The notes under the pieces are model-generated. The model did not search any database and was not told where the DNA came from. It saw only the letters and a program-made list of their open reading frames with translations. Position numbers and translations under genes: made by a program. Positions 62,716-64,000 of a stretch of 64,000 nucleotides of DNA are shown here, one piece after another. The stretch comes from a virus. Every line of letters starts with the position of its first letter. Position 1 is the stretch's first letter. The stretch covers positions 1-64,000 of IMG/VR virus record IMGVR_UViG_3300034685_000168; one strand, 5' to 3'.

Positions 62716-64000
62716 ATGTTACAAAATAATATTTATAAATTAGAAATATTGAATTTTTTAAAATCTATTACTATAAAAAATTCAGCTAAAGCTAATTTGA
62801 TTAAAGAACAAACTATAATAGATTATGGATTAGATGAATTATCAGAATATGATAATCCTTATTACAAAAATCTATTCGGTGAATATAGTATTTATGATGA
62901 AATGATGTATATAAAATCTTTAGATACATATGAAATAATTGAATATACAAAAGAAAATTTAAATAACCACCCCAAAACTAAAATGAGTTATGTTATAGGT
63001 AGTGATTTCTATAAAAAATTATGTGATAAATATCCTTTACAAAAAGATCTTATTAAAAATATTAGATATCCTGTTAATTCTAAAAAAGAAGCAATAGAAT
63101 CAAGTAATTTTTCATTACTTGTTTATGATGGGTCTTTATTACAAGAAAATGAAAAAGATTATATTATTATTAATATAAAAAAATATCTACAATATCTTAA
63201 AGAAAGATGGTACGTAAAAGAATTTGAATATGATAAATACTATATTGTAGTATTTGAATATTTAATTTATGGTATATTATTTAATTATATTGAATCATTG
63301 AGATTAGATAATTTACAAACTCCTTATGTTCATATTTTTCATGTAAAAGAATATTTGAAAAGTAAAGGATTAGGTGAATATCTTCCTTATTTAAATTATA
63401 ATCAGTTAATGTTTTTATATAAAAATATAGATTATATTTATAACAATGAAGGAAAAAAAGAAATATTAGAACTAATAACAGATCAGTTATTATCACAAGT
63501 TGGAGCTGGTATTACTTATAAAGAAATTTATTTAAATACTAAAAATAGTGAAAATACTTTAACATTAATACCCGAAGTAATTACTAAAAAATTAAATGAT
63601 AAGTCTGACTCTATTAATATAAATAATATAGAGTCTTTAGAAAATTTTATTTATCTTTTAAATGAAAATGAAAATGTAGAACCAGATATTTCTACTAATA
63701 ATATTAATAATTTATCTAAACAATTACAATTACAAAAATATACCAAAATACCAACGAAGTATTTACAACTTAATAATAATTTTAAAATAAGAAATTTCGA
63801 TGAATTTGTATTGAACCATATAAATAGTATGTTTGTTTATGGTTTAGTAGAAAAAAATTTAAATTATAATTTATCACTTTCTACTTCATATACAGATATT
63901 TTAATATTAGATACGATTGATGCATATCTGTTATATAATTATTGTTACTTAAAAAGTAATAATATAGAACCTACTATGATACCAACAACATTCAGTATGT
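62716..64000 (+). CDS. Hypothetical protein, partial (at least 428 aa, runs off the window)
   Basis: The frame opens with ATG at 62716 (AAGGT nine bases upstream), reads MLQNNIYKLEILNFLKSITI and stays open to the window end, giving at least 428 codons without a stop. The composition (Asn, Ile, Tyr, Leu, Lys) matches the phage's other genes. Mostly helical, with no motif I recognise. It starts 34 bases from the divergent portal gene, so a virion assembly role is likely on position alone. Confidence 0.75.
   Translation, partial: MLQNNIYKLEILNFLKSITIKNSAKANLIKEQTIIDYGLDELSEYDNPYYKNLFGEYSIYDEMMYIKSLDTYEIIEYTKENLNNHPKTKMSYVIGSDFYKKLCDKYPLQKDLIKNIRYPVNSKKEAIESSNFSLLVYDGSLLQENEKDYIIINIKKYLQYLKERWYVKEFEYDKYYIVVFEYLIYGILFNYIESLRLDNLQTPYVHIFHVKEYLKSKGLGEYLPYLNYNQLMFLYKNIDYIYNNEGKKEILELITDQLLSQVGAGITYKEIYLNTKNSENTLTLIPEVITKKLNDKSDSININNIESLENFIYLLNENENVEPDISTNNINNLSKQLQLQKYTKIPTKYLQLNNNFKIRNFDEFVLNHINSMFVYGLVEKNLNYNLSLSTSYTDILILDTIDAYLLYNYCYLKSNNIEPTMIPTTFSM

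Noticed and set aside
63281-63496. Minus-strand 71-codon hydrophobic frame
   Set aside because: It is antisense to the open plus-strand gene starting at 62716, which has a ribosome site and runs to the end of the window.

Overview
The window is part of a large tailed bacteriophage genome with a contractile tail (a myovirus, probably a jumbo phage). Support comes from a terminase large subunit, portal, prohead protease, probable major capsid protein, tail sheath and tail tube, plus phage-encoded replication, recombination and transcription genes. The DNA is extremely AT-rich, coding density is very high, and third codon positions are almost all A or T. Most genes have a clear AAGGAG-type ribosome binding site, and TAA, TAG and TGA all act as stops. 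This suggests a low-GC host that uses Shine-Dalgarno initiation. The host cannot be named from the sequence.

Layout. 0-8.7 kb is minus-strand accessory and early-type DNA: three tRNAs (Asn, Gln, Leu), a PcfJ-like protein, a macro-domain protein, a DUF488 protein, a DEDD exoribonuclease and a P-loop kinase fused to a Nudix hydrolase. 8.7-13.8 kb holds three consecutive genes with zinc-ribbon motifs. The third is a recognisable N-terminal half of an RNA polymerase beta-prime subunit, with an NxDFDGD active-site motif. It is followed by a large, probably abundant protein of unknown function. 14-25.8 kb mixes unrecognised, probably virion-associated genes with a RecA/UvsX-like recombinase. 25.8-33 kb carries a DnaB-like helicase, an acidic-tailed protein just before the probable major capsid protein, and a truncated family-B DNA polymerase. 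33-42 kb is a second accessory region: a RuvC-like resolvase, an SbcC/Rad50/gp46-like ATPase, a small AbrB-like regulator, a small kinase, a transglutaminase-like protein and many very small transcription units. 42-64 kb is mainly virion morphogenesis: terminase, two ClpP-like proteins, prohead protease, unassigned structural genes, a tail sheath apparently split into two genes, tail tube, portal, and a gene that runs off the window.

Transcription. Many genes or short operons end in a strong hairpin. At eleven places on the minus strand a conserved motif, core CATTTATATATTTC, lies shortly upstream of a small or accessory gene or a tRNA block, and often directly follows the previous gene's terminator. 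I read it as a phage promoter class. The structural genes lack it, so they probably use another promoter, which would fit the phage encoding its own multisubunit RNA polymerase.

Most notable: the partial beta-prime subunit and its zinc-ribbon neighbours; a polymerase that stops after motif A; the split sheath; an active/inactive ClpP-like pair beside a separate prohead protease; a duplicated 161-bp promoter and leader block; complete transcription units for peptides as short as 14 residues; and islands of unusual codon use inside otherwise AT-saturated genes.
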